Source: Marinobacterium rhizophilum
Lineage (GTDB): Bacteria > Pseudomonadota > Gammaproteobacteria > Pseudomonadales > Balneatricaceae
Length of the DNA stretch: 64,000 bases
Reading direction: 5' to 3'
NCBI RefSeq assembly: GCF_024397915.1
Contig: NZ_CP073347.1
Coordinates: 3,968,001-4,032,000 of the forward strand
Position 1 is the stretch's first letter. Each line of letters begins with the position of its first letter. A program made the translations under genes and the position numbers. Below the pieces are notes generated by a model. That model was given only the letters and a program-made list of their open reading frames with translations. It was not told the DNA's origin and did no database searches. Shown piece by piece: positions 1 to 8,477 of the stretch.

Positions 1-281
1 CCTGTATTCGATCGGGGGGGGGAGCTTGCAATGGTCAAAACATTCCAGCTTATACAAGTCTTAATATTACGGCCAATGGTACGGCTTGCACTAAAACCAA
101 ACAGGGGAATACTTGGACGTGGGACTGTCTGGTACCTACTGGATGGGTTGGTAATGTCACGTTCAGTTACACCGGCTATACCTTTAAAAATGTAGGCAGT
201 ACAGATACTGCTTCTTCGCCTTATAATCTGTCTGCAACTGAACCTGGCTCGGGTTTTGATATCTTGATTACGATCCCCTGA
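1..281 (+). CDS. C-terminal fragment of a secreted repeat protein (partial)
   Basis: The frame ending in TGA at 279-281 is open back to the window edge, giving about 92 residues of an incomplete gene. The tail has two cysteines either side of a WTW motif, then GWVGNVTFSYTGYTF and a Ser/Thr/Asn-rich end. This resembles the bacterial beta-sandwich repeat with GW-G-VT and GYTF motifs found in large secreted or surface proteins (family assignment by eye). Composition is clearly lower in GC than the next genes. A run of nine G residues (14-22) lies in the frame. In Pseudomonas the thiO neighbour is the minor pilin cluster, so a pilus-associated protein is possible, but nothing here proves it. Confidence 0.55.
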   Translation, partial: CIRSGGGACNGQNIPAYTSLNITANGTACTKTKQGNTWTWDCLVPTGWVGNVTFSYTGYTFKNVGSTDTASSPYNLSATEPGSGFDILITIP

Positions 282-308
282 TCTAGCAGCTAGTTAGTGC
301 TACGATTC

Positions 309-337
309 AAAAAACGTCCGTTTTCTGGGCGTTTTTT
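309..337 (+). terminator. Rho-independent terminator after the surface-protein gene
   Basis: An A-rich stem arm with CGTCC pairs with a GGGCG arm followed by six T residues. The hairpin lies 28 bases after the stop at 281 and before thiO, separating the two transcription units. Confidence 0.7.
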
Positions 338-458
338 GCTTTTCGCGCAGGTAAACAAGAGCGCCGGGATACCAAGGCGAGTCTCGTCTGCACTGGCATC
401 CTCCCCTCCAACCCTTCACAATACGTGCTGCTTTTTACAGTGGACTGGAAGTAGCAGC

Positions 459-1571
459 ATGTCGGATTTCTTGATTCTGGGTGGCGGCGTGATGGGGATG
501 CTCACGGCGCGCGAACTGGCCCAGGCCGGGGCCTCGGTGACCCTGGTCGAACGTGGGGCCTGCGGGCGCGAGTCCACCTGGGCCGGTGGTGGTATTGTGT
601 CGCCGCTCTATCCCTGGCGCTACCGGGAACCGGTAACGCAGCTGGCGACCTGGTCCCAGGGCAGCTATGTGCACCTGGCGCAGGATCTGCTGGAGGAAAC
701 CGGCATAGATCCTGAGCTGCGTCAGAAGGGCATGTTCATGGTGGCGGTGGATGATGCAGCAGACGCCCTGGCCTGGGCACAGCGTTACCAGCGCCCCATG
801 CAGCAGGTGGACGCGGACTTCCTTTATCGCAAGGAATCGAACCTGCGCCCGGGGCACACTCAGGCGCTCTGGATGCCGGAAGTGGCCAGCATTCGTAACC
901 CCCGTTTAGGCAAGTCGCTGCGGCGCAGCCTGGAGCTGAACCCGCGTGTTGAATTGATCGAGCAGGCCGGTGATGCCAAGCTGCTGCTCGAATCCGAGCG
1001 CGTCTGCGGTGTACGCACCGAGCGGGGCGAGTACCGGGCCGGGCAGACGGTGCTGGCCGCTGGCGCCTGGACGGCGACCCTGCTGGCGCAACTGGGTATT
1101 GAACTGCCGGTTGAGCCGGTTAAAGGCCAGATGATGCTGTTCAAGGCGCCGGTTGGGCTGGTGAACCGCGTGGTGCTGCAGGGCGGACGCTACCTGATCC
1201 CCCGCAACGATGGCCGCATCCTGGTGGGCAGTACGCTGGAGCGGGTGGGTTTCGACAAGCAAACCACCGAGCAGGCGCGGGAGTCCCTGTACCACAGCGC
1301 ACTGGATATACTGCCGGCGCTGGAAAATTATCCCGTTGAACATCACTGGGCGGGGCTAAGGCCCGGTTCGCCCGAAGGCATTCCCTATATCGGTGCGGTG
1401 CCCGGGCTTGAGGGCCTGCATGTCAATGCCGGACAATACCGCAACGGCCTGGTGCTGGCGCCGGCCTCGACCCGGCTGATGGCGGATCTGTTGCTCAAGC
1501 GCAGCCCCATTATTGATCCGGCCCCTTACAGTGTTTCGGCACAGCACCCCTGCACCGGGGTGGATCGCTGA
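459..1571 (+). CDS. thiO: Glycine oxidase ThiO-like FAD-dependent oxidoreductase
   Basis: The product (370 aa) begins MSDFLILGGGVMG, a classic FAD dinucleotide-binding GxGxxG fold followed by the acidic end of beta-2 (LVERG). The family (D-amino-acid oxidase/glycine oxidase) oxidises glycine to iminoacetate, which feeds the thiazole ring of thiamine; related deaminating oxidases act on other small amines. The C-terminal signature GLRPGSPEGIPYIG and the NAGQYRNGLVLAPAS segment are typical of ThiO. The frame is open further upstream to 297, but that extension overlaps the terminator and reads as non-family sequence, so the ATG at 459 is chosen. Next to bamD-rluD-pgeF this matches Pseudomonas gene order. 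Exact substrate is inferred. Confidence 0.82.
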   Translation: MSDFLILGGGVMGMLTARELAQAGASVTLVERGACGRESTWAGGGIVSPLYPWRYREPVTQLATWSQGSYVHLAQDLLEETGIDPELRQKGMFMVAVDDAADALAWAQRYQRPMQQVDADFLYRKESNLRPGHTQALWMPEVASIRNPRLGKSLRRSLELNPRVELIEQAGDAKLLLESERVCGVRTERGEYRAGQTVLAAGAWTATLLAQLGIELPVEPVKGQMMLFKAPVGLVNRVVLQGGRYLIPRNDGRILVGSTLERVGFDKQTTEQARESLYHSALDILPALENYPVEHHWAGLRPGSPEGIPYIGAVPGLEGLHVNAGQYRNGLVLAPASTRLMADLLLKRSPIIDPAPYSVSAQHPCTGVDR

Positions 1572-1633
1572 ACCCTGGTCTACATTCTGATAGCGGATGC
1601 CCGGTGCATCCGGAACACGAGATCAAATAGCTG

Positions 1634-3265
1634 ATGAGTCATTCTATTCGGGTCCTGATGGCCCAGATCAATACGCTGGTGGGGGATATCCCCGGCAATA
1701 CCCAGCGCGTCGTCGATATTGCCCTGGAGGCGCGGGATCAGCAGCAGGCCGATGTGGTGCTGTTTCCGGAACTGACCCTCTCGGGCTACCCGCCGGAAGA
1801 CCTGCTGCTGCGCCCGAGCATTCAGACCCGCATTGAAGCGGCGCTGACACGCCTGCGGGAGGACGTGCGCGACATCCATGTGGTGGTGGGCTATCCGCGT
1901 TACCGTGATGGTGTGCTGTTCAATATGGCGGGGGTTATCTACAACGGTGAACTGGTCGCCGAGTATGCCAAGCAGTGCTTGCCGAACTACCAGGTGTTCG
2001 ACGAGATGCGCTATTTCACCGCGGGTGATCAGCCCTGCGTATTCGATCTCAAGGGGGTGCCGGTGGCACTGACCATCTGCGAGGATCTGTGGAAGAGCAA
2101 GCCCGCCGAGCAGGTGCGCGAGCAGGGTGCACGCTTGATGCTGAACCTCAACGCTTCGCCCTTTCATGTCGACAAGTCCCACCAGCGGGCCAGGCTGCTG
2201 AGTGAGCGCGCTCGCCAGGCAGGGTGCCCGATCTTGTATCTGAACCAGGTTGGAGGCCAGGACGAGCTTATCTTCGATGGCGGCTCCAAGGTGATCGCCG
2301 CTGATGGCAGCCGTGTCTTCCAGGGCCGGTTTTTCGAAGAAACGTCCTTTGTGGTGGACTACCAGGACGCCGACCAGAGCCTGTCGGTTCCGGGGACAAA
2401 CTCGGTGGCCTTTCCATCCATCGAGCAGAGCGTGTACGACGCCCTGGTGCTGGGTGTGCGTGACTACGTCAACAAGAATGGTTTCAAGGGCGTGGTGCTG
2501 GGTCTGTCCGGCGGCATTGACTCCGGCGTTACGCTGGCGGTGGCCGTGGATGCCCTGGGCGCCGACCGGGTGGAAGCGGTGATGATGCCGTTCCGCTACA
2601 CCTCGTCGATGAGCCAGGAGGATGCCAGCGAGCAGGCGCGCATGCTGGGTGTGAACTACAGCTCGATATCGATTGAGCCCATGTACAATGCCTTTATGGC
2701 GCAGTTGTCCGATGAGTTTGCCGGCCTGTCGGCCGATACCACCGAGGAAAACCTCCAGGCACGTTGCCGGGGCGTGGTGCTGATGGCCATTTCCAACAAG
2801 AAGGGCGTGCTGGTGCTTACCACTGGCAATAAGAGCGAGATGGCGGTGGGTTACTCAACGCTGTACGGTGATATGGCCGGCGGCTTTGATGTGCTTAAGG
2901 ATGTGCCCAAAACCCTGGTGTATCGCATTGCGGCCTACCGCAATGGCATTTCCCCCGCGATCCCGCAGCGCGTGATTGACCGCCCACCGTCTGCTGAGCT
3001 GGCGCCGGATCAAACCGACCAGGACAGTCTGCCGGACTACGATGTGCTGGACCGCTTGCTGGAGCTTTACGTCGAGCATGACTACAGCGCCCATGCGCTG
3101 ATTGCCGAGGGCTTTGAGCCCGAGGTGGTGCAGCGCGTGATTCGCCTGGTGGATATCAATGAATACAAGCGCCGCCAGGCTCCTGTTGGCGTGCGTATTA
3201 CCCAGCGCGGCTTCGGGCGCGATCGGCGCTATCCCATTACTTCGGGCTGGAAGGCAGGAGACTAG
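1634..3265 (+). CDS. nadE: Glutamine-dependent NAD+ synthetase
   Basis: The product (543 aa) has two domains. An N-terminal nitrilase-type glutaminase carries the Glu46-Lys113-Cys149 triad (LFPELTLSGYPPEDL, EYAKQCLPN, LTICEDLW). A C-terminal NAD synthetase domain has the ATP pyrophosphatase loop SGGIDSG at residues 292-298. It amidates deamido-NAD with ammonia released from glutamine, the last step of NAD synthesis, in the cytoplasm. The length is usual for the two-domain bacterial enzyme. It follows thiO by 62 bases and ends at a bidirectional terminator shared with bamD. All catalytic motifs are intact. Confidence 0.95.
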   Translation: MSHSIRVLMAQINTLVGDIPGNTQRVVDIALEARDQQQADVVLFPELTLSGYPPEDLLLRPSIQTRIEAALTRLREDVRDIHVVVGYPRYRDGVLFNMAGVIYNGELVAEYAKQCLPNYQVFDEMRYFTAGDQPCVFDLKGVPVALTICEDLWKSKPAEQVREQGARLMLNLNASPFHVDKSHQRARLLSERARQAGCPILYLNQVGGQDELIFDGGSKVIAADGSRVFQGRFFEETSFVVDYQDADQSLSVPGTNSVAFPSIEQSVYDALVLGVRDYVNKNGFKGVVLGLSGGIDSGVTLAVAVDALGADRVEAVMMPFRYTSSMSQEDASEQARMLGVNYSSISIEPMYNAFMAQLSDEFAGLSADTTEENLQARCRGVVLMAISNKKGVLVLTTGNKSEMAVGYSTLYGDMAGGFDVLKDVPKTLVYRIAAYRNGISPAIPQRVIDRPPSAELAPDQTDQDSLPDYDVLDRLLELYVEHDYSAHALIAEGFEPEVVQRVIRLVDINEYKRRQAPVGVRITQRGFGRDRRYPITSGWKAGD

Positions 3266-3320
3266 AACAGGGTTGCGGCGGGTAGGCAGGTTTTTTCCGA
3301 TAACCGTCTGATCCATAACA

Positions 3321-3346
3321 AAAAAGGCGCCTGTAGGCGCCTTTTT
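3321..3346. terminator. Bidirectional terminator between nadE and bamD
   Basis: A perfect inverted repeat AAAAAGGCGCC / GGCGCCTTTTT with a TGTA loop lies between the convergent genes. The A tract on one side and T tract on the other let it act on both strands. Confidence 0.9.
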
Positions 3347-3365
3347 CATAGCTAGAGTTATCAAC

Positions 3366-4331
3366 TCAGGGCTGGGCTTTGGCCTCGGCTTCCTCTTCGC
3401 TGTCGTCGAAGGCGCCAAAGGTCAGAATACTGAACCAGGAACGCTCGGTTTCCGGGGCGGGTTCTGCGGGCTGTGAGGGCACAATGATGGACGTGGGACG
3501 CTGAATGGCCGCTTCATCCGGGCTGCCCAGCAGGCCGAAGGTTGCGGTTTCGAGCAGGGACTTGTCACGTTCCTTGCCGGACTCATAGCGGAAGTCCGGG
3601 AAGTTGCTGTGCAGTACTTCTGCAGCCTTGGCCGCCTGGTCGTTGAGCCCCAGTTCTTCATAGGCTTCGGCCATAATCCCCAGCGCTTCCGGCACGGCGG
3701 GGGTTTCCTGCAGATTTTCCACCACGTAACGGCCACGGTTGGCGGCGGCCACCCAGGCGCCACGCTTCATGTAGTACTGCGCCACATGCACCTCATACTG
3801 TGCCAGGCGGTTTTTCAGGTACTGCATGCGCTTGAGCGAGTCCGGCGCATACTGGCTGTTGGGGTAGCGCGTGGTCAGCGTCGAGAAACTTTCGAAGGAC
3901 TCCAGTGCCGCGCCCGGGTCGCGCTGGGTTTCGTCGATCGGCAGGTAGCGCGATACCAGAGAACGATCTTCCTCGAAGGAGGTCAGGCCCTTCAGGTAGT
4001 AGGCGTAGTCGATGTTCTCGTGATTCGGGTGCAGGCGAACGAAGCGGTCCGCGGCGGCGCGGGCAGCTTCAGGTTCAAAATTCTTGAAGTAGGCGTAAAT
4101 CAGTTCCAGCTGGGCCTGCTCGGAGAAGCGGCCAAAGGGGTAGCGTGCCTCGAGCCGCTGCAGTTTTTCCACCGCAAGGCTGTAATTCTGCGCCTCCAGG
4201 GCTTCCAGTGCCTCGGAGTAGAGCTGTTGCTCCGGTACATCCGGTTCTTCTGTCTTTTCTCCGCCCCAAAATGAACAGGCGGACATCAGAGAGACCAGAG
4301 TCAGGATGCCAATGACTTTTACAAAGCGCAT
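3366..4331 (-). CDS. bamD: Outer membrane assembly lipoprotein BamD
   Basis: The product (321 aa) starts with a lipoprotein signal peptide; the lipobox LMSAC places the lipidated cysteine at residue 19. The mature part is a series of TPR-like helices (LYSEALEALEAQNYSLAVEKLQRLEARYPFG and following) characteristic of BamD/ComL. BamD is the essential lipoprotein that joins BamA to fold beta-barrel proteins in the outer membrane. The C-terminal extension of about 70 residues, rich in Pro and Glu, goes beyond the usual core of roughly 240-280 aa. It is divergent from rluD, the arrangement typical of gammaproteobacteria. Confidence 0.95.
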   Translation of the reverse strand: MRFVKVIGILTLVSLMSACSFWGGEKTEEPDVPEQQLYSEALEALEAQNYSLAVEKLQRLEARYPFGRFSEQAQLELIYAYFKNFEPEAARAAADRFVRLHPNHENIDYAYYLKGLTSFEEDRSLVSRYLPIDETQRDPGAALESFESFSTLTTRYPNSQYAPDSLKRMQYLKNRLAQYEVHVAQYYMKRGAWVAAANRGRYVVENLQETPAVPEALGIMAEAYEELGLNDQAAKAAEVLHSNFPDFRYESGKERDKSLLETATFGLLGSPDEAAIQRPTSIIVPSQPAEPAPETERSWFSILTFGAFDDSEEEAEAKAQP

Positions 4332-4466
4332 GTTGATAAGTCCTGATTGCCTACAGCGATACCGAGGACAGTTTCGGTTATACTGGGCCAGTTAATCCAA
4401 ATGTCCGGCATATTTAAACACAACCGGAACTCAAGCCAAAACATCCTTCTGAATTACGTACCCCAG

Positions 4467-5444
4467 ATGCCAGAACAGAAACCTGAACAGGTTCAATTAC
4501 AAGCGCGGGTCGCCGACGAGCTGGTCGGCAAGCGGCTGGACCAGGCCATCGCGCAGCTGTTTCCCGAATACTCGCGCTCCCGTCTTCAGGGCTGGATCAA
4601 GGACGGTTGTGTCACCGTGGATGGCGAGCAGAAGCGTACCCGTGACAAGCTGCAAGGCGGTGAGCTGATCTGTGTTGACGCAGAACTTGCCCTCATCGAA
4701 CACCACCAGCCCGAGCCCATGGAGCTGGAAATCATCTATGAAGACGATGATATCCTGGTGATCAACAAGCCTGCGGGTTTGGTGGTGCATCCGGCGGCGG
4801 GCCATGCCGATGGCACCCTGCTGAATGCGCTGCTGCACCATGTACCGGACATTGCCCAGGTACCGCGTGCCGGTATCGTGCACCGTCTGGATATGGATAC
4901 CACCGGGTTGATGGTGGTGGCCAAAACCATCCAGGCCCAAACCGAGCTGGTGGTGCAGCTGCAGGAGCGTTCCATGGGCCGCGAGTATGAAGCGGTTGTG
5001 ATGGGCGTGATGACCGGCGGTGGCAAGGTGGATGCTCCCATGGGGCGTCACAAGACCAACCGGCAGAAAATGGCGGTGGTGCATATGGGCAAGCCGGCCC
5101 TGACCCATTACCGTCTGCTGCAGCGTTTTCGGGCACATTCCCATATCCGCCTCAAGCTGGAATCGGGGCGCACGCACCAGATCCGCGTGCACATGTCCCA
5201 TATCAATTACCCGCTGGTGGGGGACCCTGTCTACGGCGGCCGTTTCCGTCTGCCCAAGGGGGTCAGTGAAGGCCTGATCAAGACCCTGCGCGGCTTTAAC
5301 CGCCAGGCGCTGCATGCCAAGAAACTGGAACTGTTTCACCCCGTAACCGGTGAACTCATGTCCTGGGAAGTGGACTTGCCGGAAGACTTCCAGCTGCTGC
5401 TCAAGGCGTTGCAGCAGGACCTGCGGCGCAACGAAGAGTCATGA
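4467..5444 (+). CDS. rluD: 23S rRNA pseudouridine synthase RluD
   Basis: The product (325 aa) has an N-terminal S4 RNA-binding domain (about residues 20-70, KRLDQAIAQLFPEYSRSRL) and a RluA-family catalytic domain with HRLDMDTTG, where Asp142 is the catalytic residue. RluD converts U1911, U1915 and U1917 of 23S rRNA helix 69 to pseudouridine. The ATG at 4467 gives the family N-terminus; the frame is open to 4347, but that extension looks non-coding and would occupy the bamD-rluD promoter region. Its last four bases overlap pgeF, indicating translational coupling. Confidence 0.95.
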   Translation: MPEQKPEQVQLQARVADELVGKRLDQAIAQLFPEYSRSRLQGWIKDGCVTVDGEQKRTRDKLQGGELICVDAELALIEHHQPEPMELEIIYEDDDILVINKPAGLVVHPAAGHADGTLLNALLHHVPDIAQVPRAGIVHRLDMDTTGLMVVAKTIQAQTELVVQLQERSMGREYEAVVMGVMTGGGKVDAPMGRHKTNRQKMAVVHMGKPALTHYRLLQRFRAHSHIRLKLESGRTHQIRVHMSHINYPLVGDPVYGGRFRLPKGVSEGLIKTLRGFNRQALHAKKLELFHPVTGELMSWEVDLPEDFQLLLKALQQDLRRNEES

Positions 5445-6166
5445 AGCTGCTGCGTCCGCAATGGCCGGTATCCGGGCGGGTACAGGCCTGTGTCAGTACT
5501 CGGCAGGGGGGCGCCAGTCGTGGCGCTTTCCAGGGCTTGAACCTCGGCGATCACGTCGGAGATGATCCCCAGAGCGTGGCGCAGAACCGTCAAAACCTTG
5601 CAGCGCAGCTGGGCCTCGAGCGCCCGGCGCAGTGGCTGCAGCAGGTGCACGGTGTCGATGTGGTCCAGGCGGTTGCTGATGGCCAGGTGCGCCAGGCGGA
5701 TGCCTGCTGGAGCGACCAGCCGGGTCTGGCCTGTGTCGTGATGACGGCGGATTGCCTGCCGGTCTTTTTCAGTGACGGCTGCAAGGTGGCGGTTGCCCAC
5801 GCCGGCTGGCGCGGGCTGGTGGCCGGTATTCTGGAGAATACCCTTGCCGTGTTCGAAAGACCTGAGCAGGTACACTGCTGGCTGGGGCCGGCCATCGGCC
5901 CGGAGGCCTTCGAGGTTGGCGCCGAGGTACAGGAGGCATTCTGTGTGGCGCATCCCGCTGCCGCAGAGGCTTTTGTGGCCCGTGTCGGTGTGCCCGGCAA
6001 GTACTTTGCCGATATCTATGCCCTGGCACGTCTGCGGCTTGAGGCTATCGGCGTGGCGTCTGTTTCCGGGGGCGATTTCTGCACGTTGAACGATGCACAA
6101 AATTTTTATTCCTATCGCCGCGATGGCGAAACCGGTCGTATGGCCAGCCTGATCTGGCTGGCCTGA
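5441..6166 (+). CDS. pgeF: Peptidoglycan editing factor PgeF (YfiH, laccase-domain protein)
   Basis: The product (241 aa) belongs to the YfiH/DUF152 family. The zinc-binding catalytic set is visible as His70 (QQVHGVD), Cys105 (TADCLP) and His120 (VAHAGWRG). In E. coli the protein removes wrongly incorporated residues from peptidoglycan precursors; older annotation calls it polyphenol oxidase. The start overlaps the rluD stop in an ATGA junction. clpB, which often follows in E. coli and Pseudomonas, is absent; the imu operon comes next. Confidence 0.92.
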   Translation: MKLLRPQWPVSGRVQACVSTRQGGASRGAFQGLNLGDHVGDDPQSVAQNRQNLAAQLGLERPAQWLQQVHGVDVVQAVADGQVRQADACWSDQPGLACVVMTADCLPVFFSDGCKVAVAHAGWRGLVAGILENTLAVFERPEQVHCWLGPAIGPEAFEVGAEVQEAFCVAHPAAAEAFVARVGVPGKYFADIYALARLRLEAIGVASVSGGDFCTLNDAQNFYSYRRDGETGRMASLIWLA

Positions 6167-6330
6167 GCTTGATCTAACATCCTCATTTTTCTCTAGAAAA
6201 CCACCGGAACCCGGCTCTGGCCTGCAGCGCAAGTCGGGGCCTGGCCGTGTCTGCACAACCGAAAACCCCGGCATTTCTCTGATTCTGTCTTTGGGGAAGC
6301 TTGCCTGCGGCATTGTTTTCGACCAATATA

Positions 6331-6346
6331 CTGTACATACGTACAG
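6331..6346. promoter_or_regulatory. LexA box (SOS operator) of the imuA-imuB-dnaE2 operon
   Basis: CTGTACATACGTACAG fits the gammaproteobacterial LexA consensus CTGT-N8-ACAG with near-perfect dyad symmetry that extends one more base pair each way. A possible -10 element TATACT (6327-6332) overlaps its left edge, so LexA bound here would block RNA polymerase. It lies 18 bases before the imuA start. Confidence 0.93.
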
Positions 6347-6363
6347 TATTTATGGGGTCGATC

Positions 6364-7056
6364 ATGAGTCTGGAGCAGTTGCTGGAGCAAGGCGCCGTAT
6401 GGCGGGCGAGTGACACCGTTGGCGAGCCCTGTGTCGCCGGGTTTTACAGTGGGCACGAGGAGCTGGATCAGATGCTGAATGGGCAGGGCTGGCAGCCTGG
6501 TAGCCTGGTGGAAATGCTCTACGATACCGAGGGCTGTGGCGAGTTGCGCCTGTTGCTGCCGTTGCTGGCAGCATCCGCGGAGCGCTGGGTGCTCTGGGTT
6601 GATCCGCCCCATATTCCCTATGCGCCGGCGTTAAAGGCTGCCGGTGTGGCGCTGGACAGGCTCTTGCTGGTACGCAGCAACAGTCGTCGTGATCGGCTCT
6701 GGTGTCTGGAACAGGCGCTGAAAAGCGGCTGCTGCAGTGCTGTTCTGGGCTGGTTGGGCGATGTGCCACAGCAGGCGCTGCGCCGTTTGCAGCTGGCCGC
6801 GGCCCAGGGACAGGGACTGGGGTTTATCTTCAGGCCCACGGCTTGTCGTGAACAGCATTCAGCGGCGCCTTACCGGTTGCTGCTGGAGCCCGATCAGGCA
6901 CCGGACAAACTGGCGGTTTCAGTATTGAAGCGCAGAGGTGGCTGGCCGTTGCCGCGCCGTGTCCTGTCCCTGCGTCAGAAAACTGTGGGTCGCCGCGCTG
7001 CTTCCCTGTCAGCTTTGCCGGGCGTTGTATCGGCGCGGGTACGCGCGGGTGGATGA
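6364..7056 (+). CDS. imuA: Mutasome accessory protein ImuA (RecA/SulA-like)
   Basis: The product (230 aa) belongs to the ImuA family, a degenerate RecA-like fold (YSGHEELDQMLNGQGWQPGSLVEML, then an ALKAAGVALDRLLLVR helix). It has no good Walker A, as usual for the family. ImuA works with ImuB and DnaE2 in error-prone translesion synthesis. The ATG at 6364 is preferred over that at 6352 because GGGG lies about seven bases before it, while 6352 sits against the LexA box. It overlaps imuB by four bases. Expression should be SOS-controlled through the LexA box. Confidence 0.88.
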   Translation: MSLEQLLEQGAVWRASDTVGEPCVAGFYSGHEELDQMLNGQGWQPGSLVEMLYDTEGCGELRLLLPLLAASAERWVLWVDPPHIPYAPALKAAGVALDRLLLVRSNSRRDRLWCLEQALKSGCCSAVLGWLGDVPQQALRRLQLAAAQGQGLGFIFRPTACREQHSAAPYRLLLEPDQAPDKLAVSVLKRRGGWPLPRRVLSLRQKTVGRRAASLSALPGVVSARVRAGG

Positions 7057-8465
7057 ACGGGCTCTGGCTGTATTTGCATTTCCCGTTGCTGCCACTGGAG
7101 ATGCAGTGCACGGCTGACTCCCGGAAGGCGGCAGTACTGCTGGATGCACGTGCGACCAGGCTGGAGCTCTGTAATGCGGCCGCGCAGGCGCAGGGGCTTG
7201 AATCCGGCATGACGGTCGCGCACGCGCTGAGCCTGGTGCCGGAGCTGCACTTGCTACAGGCGAATACGCAGCAGGCGGCGCAGCAGCTCGAAGGCCTGGC
7301 GCTTTGGAGCGGGCGTTTCAGTGCCAGGGTCAGTCTGCAGCCGCCCTGTGGTCTCCTGCTTGAGCTGGAATCGATGCTGCGTTACTTCCGGGGCCTGGGT
7401 GCGCTCTGGGAGAATATACAGGCGCAGTTGCAGACGCTGGAACTCAGCTGTATCAGCGCGACGGGACACACTCCGCTGGCCGCGCGCGTGCTGGCGCTGG
7501 ATGGCGGTTTCTGTGCTGCAGGGGCGACTGAGCATCTGCAGCGTTTGCAGTCGGTGCCCATTGAGCGACTGGAGCTGGACGCGAGGCTGTGTGCGCAGTT
7601 CCGGGGGCTGGGGTTTTCTCGCCTGGGAGAATTGCTGGCCCTGCCGGCAACGGAGCTGGCGCACCGCTTTGGCGCAGGTCTTACGGCCTGGCTGGAGCGG
7701 CTGACGGGACAAAGCCCGGATCCACCGCGCTATTTCACTATTCCCGCCACCTTCCTGCGCGAGTTACCCCTGGCTTATGAGGTGGAGCGTACCGAGGCAC
7801 TGCTGTTCGGGCTGCGCCGGTTACTGGTGCAACTGGAGGGTTTTCTGCGGGCGCACTACTGGCGAGCAGTCCGCTTGCAGCTGGAGTTGCTGCAGCGGCA
7901 GGGGCAGCAGAGGCTGCAGCTGGGACATGCACAGGGCGCCCAGTCAGCGGAGGTCTGGCTGGAGCTGTGCCGTCTGCGTCTGGAGCGAACGGTGCTGGCC
8001 CGCCCCGTTGTCGGTTTGCGCCTTGGGGTGACGGAGTGCCGTGATATTGAGTCCGGTGTGGAGGATCTGTTCAGTACAGCGCGGGCAAAGGACGCACCGG
8101 CACAGTTACTGAGCCGATTGCAGATGCGCCTGGGGAAGCAGGCACTTTACCGGGTTATGCCCAGCGAGGATTATCGTCCGGAGCGAAGCTGGAACAGGGC
8201 GCCTCTTGAGGGGCCCTTGCCAGTGCTGCCGGTTACAGCGGGTCTGCGGCCACTCTGGTTACTGAACGCGCCCGAGAGGCTGCCTCCCGATGCCGTTGGC
8301 TGCACGGTTGAACTGTTGCAAGGGCCGGAGCGCATCGTCAGTGGTTGGTGGGATCAGCAGCCGGTGCGACGGGATTACTATATCGGGCGCTGGGTGGACG
8401 GCCGGCGAGGCTGGCTGTATCGCGAGCCGGATGGCGGCTGGTATCTGCATGGCTGGTTTGGGTAA
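7053..8465 (+). CDS. imuB: ImuB, catalytically inactive Y-family polymerase homologue
   Basis: The product (470 aa) has a Y-family polymerase layout: a palm-like N-terminus (MNGLWLYLHFPLLPLEMQ), fingers, a helix-hairpin-helix stretch (LARLGELLALPATELAHRFG-like, near residues 180-210) and a little-finger region. The metal-binding acidic residues are replaced (LYLHFP for the DxD-type motif; ELESMLRYF for DEAYLD). This is the known state of ImuB, which acts as a hub binding the beta clamp, ImuA and DnaE2. Starts inside the end of imuA and is followed after 12 bases by dnaE2. Confidence 0.9.
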   Translation: MNGLWLYLHFPLLPLEMQCTADSRKAAVLLDARATRLELCNAAAQAQGLESGMTVAHALSLVPELHLLQANTQQAAQQLEGLALWSGRFSARVSLQPPCGLLLELESMLRYFRGLGALWENIQAQLQTLELSCISATGHTPLAARVLALDGGFCAAGATEHLQRLQSVPIERLELDARLCAQFRGLGFSRLGELLALPATELAHRFGAGLTAWLERLTGQSPDPPRYFTIPATFLRELPLAYEVERTEALLFGLRRLLVQLEGFLRAHYWRAVRLQLELLQRQGQQRLQLGHAQGAQSAEVWLELCRLRLERTVLARPVVGLRLGVTECRDIESGVEDLFSTARAKDAPAQLLSRLQMRLGKQALYRVMPSEDYRPERSWNRAPLEGPLPVLPVTAGLRPLWLLNAPERLPPDAVGCTVELLQGPERIVSGWWDQQPVRRDYYIGRWVDGRRGWLYREPDGGWYLHGWFG

Positions 8466-8477
8466 TGGGCATCAAGG

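Noticed and set aside
297..458. Longer N-terminus for thiO
   Set aside because: The extra 54 codons run through the upstream terminator and do not resemble the family; the FAD motif begins right after the ATG at 459.
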